DNA of 8,422 nucleotides from CAYPZU01 sp964415395 (GTDB lineage: Bacteria > Chlamydiota > Chlamydiia > Chlamydiales > SM23-39): positions 1 through 8,422 of the forward strand of contig CAYPZU010000080.1 of assembly GCA_964415395.1 (NCBI GenBank), written 5' to 3'. The notes under the pieces were generated by a model. That model did no database searches. It saw only the letters and a program-made list of their open reading frames with translations, and had not been told where the DNA came from. Below are positions 5,876 through 8,422 of the stretch, in pieces; positions within the stretch are counted from its first letter, which is position 1; every line of letters starts with the position of its first letter. The translations under genes and the position numbers were made by a program.

Positions 5876-7495
5876 CTATTTTCTCCTTTCTCCCATATCT
5901 CCGCCCATTCCTCTATCTTCCTCGCGGTCTTTCCGCCGGAAGACGGGCCGTTCGATCGTGTACTCCGCCTCGAGCCTCCCGATCCGGAATGCATAATTCC
6001 CGTTCTGGAACGCGCTCATCAGGTTCGGAATATTCTCGCGGAACTGGACGACCGCCTCGTCCGATCCTGTCAGGCGGATATTAAAAGAATCGGGAGCGGT
6101 GGCATATTTTTCAATTGTAATCCGCGATCCAAAGAATTTTGAATTCGCGTAGGCCGGATTATTCAACACAATTTCTGTGCGCGAGACGCCAGGAGGCGAA
6201 GCCATGTAGTAGATCGTCCCGACCATCTGGAAGAAGAGTTCGGCTGTCTGCGGGCTGATGTAAGGCTGCGCCTGCTGCACCGCGGCGATCGCCATCGGTT
6301 GGATATGCGGAGGCAGCGGAGGCAGCGAAGGCGGGAGAATCTCGAGAGCGGCTCTCTCTTTTTCCCGATCCCCTTCCCGTTTGTCCCGCTCTTTGTCTTT
6401 CCGGCTGCTGACGAACGCCTGCTTTTCTCCCTCTTTTTCTGAGAGGCGCGCAGGCATTCCCTTTTTCTCTTCCGCCTGTTTACTCGCAGCTTCCCCGCGC
6501 GCCGGAGCGCCTTCTTTTTTCCCTTTGAAGGGGACGGTTCTCTGCTCAAGGGGCGCTTGCTCTTCTTCGCGCGACAGATAGCGGGCGGACGGCCCTTTTT
6601 CTTCTTCGAATTTCTCAACGCCTTTTCTCTTCGCATCCAATGGCTGCCCTTTTTCATCGAAAAAGCGGCCGGTTTCCTCTTTCCCTTTTACGGGCGGAGC
6701 TCCCGGAATCGTTTTGGCAGAAGGTTCTTTTCCTTTTTCCGTCTTCGCAGGCGCAAAAAAAGGAGGGGGCGTTTCTTCTTTCTTCCCTTTCATCTCCCCC
6801 GTTTTGGGAGCTTTGCCCGGCATTCCAAAGGGAGACGCCTCTTTTTTAACCGGCTTGCCGGGAATCGGAGGGGCGAACGCGTCGGCCTTCGCCTCTTTCT
6901 TGTCCGGTTTCTTGGCTCCAGAGACGCCGGGCAGTACCGGAGTCGGCTGTCCCTCTTTTTTTGCCGAGGAATAAGGCGTTTCGGTCATTCTCGATGCCGG
7001 GAGGGGCTGATCGGGCGGCGAATCGGTTTCGCTCCAGAATTGACCTGACCGAGGCAAAGAATTTTCCTGCGGCTCTTCTTCGTCTGCTTGAGGCGGCGCT
7101 GCGTTCACGTTGGGCGGGGGCGAGTAGGCGGGGCTTGGGACGACCGCATCGTCCACGCCGAAATCATCTTCAGCCGAAGCGGGAGGTTCTGCCATAAAAG
7201 AAGAGCTGGCCGGTTCGGCGTCCGTCGTTGTTTTCCTCGCAACAGGAGGAGCTGAAGTTGTGTAAAACGTCGTCTCGAAAGGGCTTGGCGTCCGGTCTTC
7301 CTGAGACAGGTCGGAGAGGTTGTCTTCGTCTCCCATCATCATCTGGAACTTCCGCTTCCGCCGCTGGGCTTCCTCGTCGGGATCGATCTCCCGCACTTTT
7401 TCTACTCTCTGCTTTTCTTCGCGCTGCGCTTTGGTGTCGGGCGTGCTCCGGCTCGGTTCGTTTGGCGATACGCCGCCTGGACGTTCTGCGATCAT
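5876..7495 (-). CDS. sctP: SctP, T3SS needle-length regulator (ruler) with long low-complexity region
   Basis: 539 residues. SctP is the secreted molecular ruler that sets needle length and switches substrate class through its C-terminal domain. Residues 1-55 are charged (QREEKQRVEKVREIDPDEEA). Residues 60-395 are low complexity, rich in Pro, Lys, Glu and Ala and probably disordered. They include degenerate Pro-Gly-Lys units at 188-202, 211-219, 226-235 and 264-273. A folded C-terminal domain lies at about 396-516 (IQPMAIAAVQQAQPYISPQT, TEIVLNNPAYANSKFFGSRI, FNIRLTGSDEAVVQF), like the T3SS/FliK substrate-switch domain. Chlamydia CdsP (CT671) is, as I recall, around 280 residues, so this one is nearly twice as long, mostly from the low-complexity part. 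The start overlaps the sctO stop as ATGA. No strong Shine-Dalgarno is seen, which fits coupling to sctO. The identity rests on the C-terminal domain together with gene order. Confidence 0.82.
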   Translation of the reverse strand: MIAERPGGVSPNEPSRSTPDTKAQREEKQRVEKVREIDPDEEAQRRKRKFQMMMGDEDNLSDLSQEDRTPSPFETTFYTTSAPPVARKTTTDAEPASSSFMAEPPASAEDDFGVDDAVVPSPAYSPPPNVNAAPPQADEEEPQENSLPRSGQFWSETDSPPDQPLPASRMTETPYSSAKKEGQPTPVLPGVSGAKKPDKKEAKADAFAPPIPGKPVKKEASPFGMPGKAPKTGEMKGKKEETPPPFFAPAKTEKGKEPSAKTIPGAPPVKGKEETGRFFDEKGQPLDAKRKGVEKFEEEKGPSARYLSREEEQAPLEQRTVPFKGKKEGAPARGEAASKQAEEKKGMPARLSEKEGEKQAFVSSRKDKERDKREGDREKERAALEILPPSLPPLPPHIQPMAIAAVQQAQPYISPQTAELFFQMVGTIYYMASPPGVSRTEIVLNNPAYANSKFFGSRITIEKYATAPDSFNIRLTGSDEAVVQFRENIPNLMSAFQNGNYAFRIGRLEAEYTIERPVFRRKDREEDRGMGGDMGERRK

Positions 7496-8022
7496 GATTT
7501 TTTATCTCGTTCTTCTTTTCTTTTTTCCGCTTCCCGCTTCCGTAAAATGTGGGTGGCCGATCCCTGTTCGTCGTGTTCGACCCCTTCTTTCTGTTCGGTC
7601 CAATAGCGGACTTCTTTTTCCCATTCTTTCTTATGCATCTCGAGCTTTTCCAGATCTTTTTTTCTCTGGAACAGCTCATCGGTCGCGGCATCGACTTGCT
7701 TCTGCGCAATGTCGACCTGCTTCTGCTGCTCTATGACCTTCTTTTCCTTGTCGGCCAGCTTCTCGTCGACGATTTTGAGGTACGCTTTCTTCTGCTGGAT
7801 TTTATCCGTGGTGGTTCCTTCGTCCAGCGACTCTCTCAGCTGCTGCAGCTTCGCCGCTCTGTGCTCTTTCACCTGATCCCGCTCCTGCGTCAAATCGAAC
7901 AGCTTTTCGTACGCTTTTTCCAAAATCGCTTTCTTCTCTTCCAGCGTTTTGACCGCCTGGTCGAAGCGGTTTTTCTTGATCTCCATCAACTGCTGAAGCG
8001 GGTAACTGAGGGGCTGGTTCAT
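7492..8022 (-). CDS. sctO: SctO, T3SS stalk protein (FliJ/YscO-like coiled coil)
   Basis: 176 residues, almost wholly charged helix: a two-stranded coiled coil from about residue 4 to 145 with a break near 66-74 (DEGTTTDKI), the hairpin layout of SctO/FliJ. The protein inserts in the SctN ATPase hexamer as a central stalk and links it to the export gate SctV. A basic tail (ILRKREAEKRKEERDKKS) ends it. Length and position upstream of sctP match Chlamydia CdsO (CT670). ATG 8022 is preceded by AGGAG (8028-8032) at 5 nt. No signal peptide is seen and the product is cytoplasmic. In Chlamydia the ATPase gene sctN sits directly upstream; here a repeat element and another gene end occupy that place. 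Confidence 0.88.
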   Translation of the reverse strand: MNQPLSYPLQQLMEIKKNRFDQAVKTLEEKKAILEKAYEKLFDLTQERDQVKEHRAAKLQQLRESLDEGTTTDKIQQKKAYLKIVDEKLADKEKKVIEQQKQVDIAQKQVDAATDELFQRKKDLEKLEMHKKEWEKEVRYWTEQKEGVEHDEQGSATHILRKREAEKRKEERDKKS

Positions 8023-8027
8023 CTGGA

Positions 8028-8032
8028 CTCCT
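8028..8032 (-). promoter_or_regulatory. Shine-Dalgarno of sctO, abutting the inverted-repeat element
   Basis: AGGAG on the minus strand, 5 nt before the sctO ATG. The terminal repeat of the neighbouring element begins at the very next base (8033). If the element inserted here, it stopped at the edge of the ribosome-binding site and removed or replaced everything upstream of it. Confidence 0.7.
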
Positions 8033-8224
8033 AGAGCCTATCCGCAAATGATAACGGCGGTCTTCGGGAGCTTTTTGACCCCAGCGCCCCAAAATCAAAA
8101 ATTTTGGGGCCCCTTCAGCGTTCGCTCTCGCCAACTTTCTCAAGTTGGCTTCGAGCCTCCACGCTGCGCTGAGATTCAAAAATCCCCTCGAATCCCTAAC
8201 CCTTCTATTTTGCGGATAGGCTCT
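8033..8224. mobile_element. 192-bp MITE-like element with 16-bp terminal inverted repeats
   Basis: AGAGCCTATCCGCAAA at 8033-8048 is repeated exactly in reverse complement at 8209-8224. The 160 bp between hold no open frame of note but do hold internal hairpins: GCCCCAAAAT/ATTTTGGGGC (8086-8095 with 8101-8110, 5-nt loop) and GCCAACTT/AAGTTGGC (8130-8137 with 8142-8149, 4-nt loop). TCAGCG (8115-8120) can also pair with CGCTGA (8167-8172) around the second hairpin. A short, non-coding, TIR-bounded sequence is what a miniature inverted-repeat transposable element looks like. No clear target-site duplication is seen at the outer edges. Read toward sctO, it contains TATCAT (8048-8053), a possible -10 without a good -35. 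An alternative is a structured untranslated leader. Confidence 0.6.
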
Positions 8225-8232
8225 CCCTTAAC

Positions 8233-8421
8233 TTACCCGAACCGTCCTTTTGCATGCAATGAGAGCTGGGAGCTTTGATACGCTGAGACCATTGAATCAA
8301 TCCATTCTGGCTTAAATCCGCGGTTTCTTTGTTGGATTTGAATTTTCCGCAAATCGTCATTCTTCCCTTCAAAATGGAACAGGATATGCATGATCGCAAT
8401 CCCACCCCAGAAAAGATGCTT
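8233..8421 (-). CDS. 3' end of an unrecognised gene (62 codons in window)
   Basis: An open frame enters from the right edge and ends with TAA at 8233-8235, 62 residues in. It begins with a hydrophobic stretch (HLFWGGIAIMHILFHF), then a charged helical part (EGKNDDLRKIQIQQRNRGF) and an ending LSLHAKGRFG. It could be the C-terminus of a small membrane or conserved hypothetical protein. It does not resemble the C-terminus of the SctN ATPase, which gene order in Chlamydia would predict here. The stop codon lies 8 bp beyond the inverted-repeat element, so the element did not truncate it in any obvious way. The function is unknown, and with only one end visible it could also be a non-coding open frame. 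Confidence 0.5.
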   Translation of the reverse strand, partial: KHLFWGGIAIMHILFHFEGKNDDLRKIQIQQRNRGFKPEWIDSMVSAYQSSQLSLHAKGRFG

Positions 8422-8422
8422 T

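Noticed and set aside
8086..8110. Intrinsic terminator in the element upstream of sctO
   Set aside because: The stem is a perfect 10 bp, but it is followed by GCTGGGG on the minus strand and CCCTTC on the plus strand, not a T-tract.
8233..8421. Transposase remnant next to the inverted-repeat element
   Set aside because: The visible 62 residues show no DDE or recombinase motif and lie outside the terminal repeats.
1..8422. tRNA, rRNA or CRISPR array
   Set aside because: No cloverleaf, rRNA-like conserved segment or regularly spaced repeat array was seen on either strand.

Overview
The window carries part of a non-flagellar type III secretion (T3SS) locus laid out in the order typical of the phylum Chlamydiae. 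On the minus strand, in transcription order from right to left, it reads sctO (stalk/FliJ-like coiled coil), sctP (needle-length ruler), sctQ (cytoplasmic-ring C-ring protein), a pkn5-type Ser/Thr kinase, and then sctC (outer-membrane secretin, cut by the left edge). As I recall it, Chlamydia trachomatis has the same order (CT670-CT671-CT672-CT673-CT674). The GC-richer base composition, the long low-complexity SctP, the extra genes and the repeat elements suggest an environmental (Chlamydia-like, amoeba-type) chlamydia rather than Chlamydia proper. The species cannot be named from the sequence.

Right part (about 4737-8422): the 3' end of an unrecognised small-protein or membrane-protein gene comes first. 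A 192-bp non-coding element with perfect 16-bp terminal inverted repeats follows, resembling a MITE and ending directly against the ribosome-binding site of sctO. Then come sctO, sctP and sctQ, packed with a 4-bp ATGA overlap (sctO/sctP) and a 2-bp gap (sctP/sctQ). They look like one translationally coupled unit encoding the export-apparatus stalk, the ruler and the sorting-platform ring. sctQ contains an in-frame internal ATG with a good Shine-Dalgarno sequence just before its last SpoA domain, which could give a separate SctQ-C product.

Middle (4503-4736): a 234-bp GC-rich gap between sctQ and the kinase gene holds at least four consecutive hairpins plus a palindrome, and no convincing gene. 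The kinase (2916-4502) has every hallmark catalytic residue. It is fused to a C-terminal region that resembles a SpoIIE/RsbU-type PPM phosphatase whose metal-binding acids are mostly replaced.

Left part (1-2948): where Chlamydia has pkn5 directly followed by sctC, this genome has two plus-strand genes (1297-2052 and 2049-2948) that overlap by ATGA and share a conserved region of about 68 residues. They have a strong sigma70/sigma66-like promoter with overlapping inverted and direct repeats. The upstream gene has a serine-rich N-terminus like a T3SS effector; the downstream one has an N-terminal membrane segment and a proline-rich linker. The shared region has the residue spacing of a U-box-like fold, so these may be a pair of host-directed or T3SS-associated proteins. 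This pair is the most novel content here. Its second gene runs 33 bp into the 3' end of the kinase gene on the opposite strand. The sctC promoter lies in the same divergent intergenic region.
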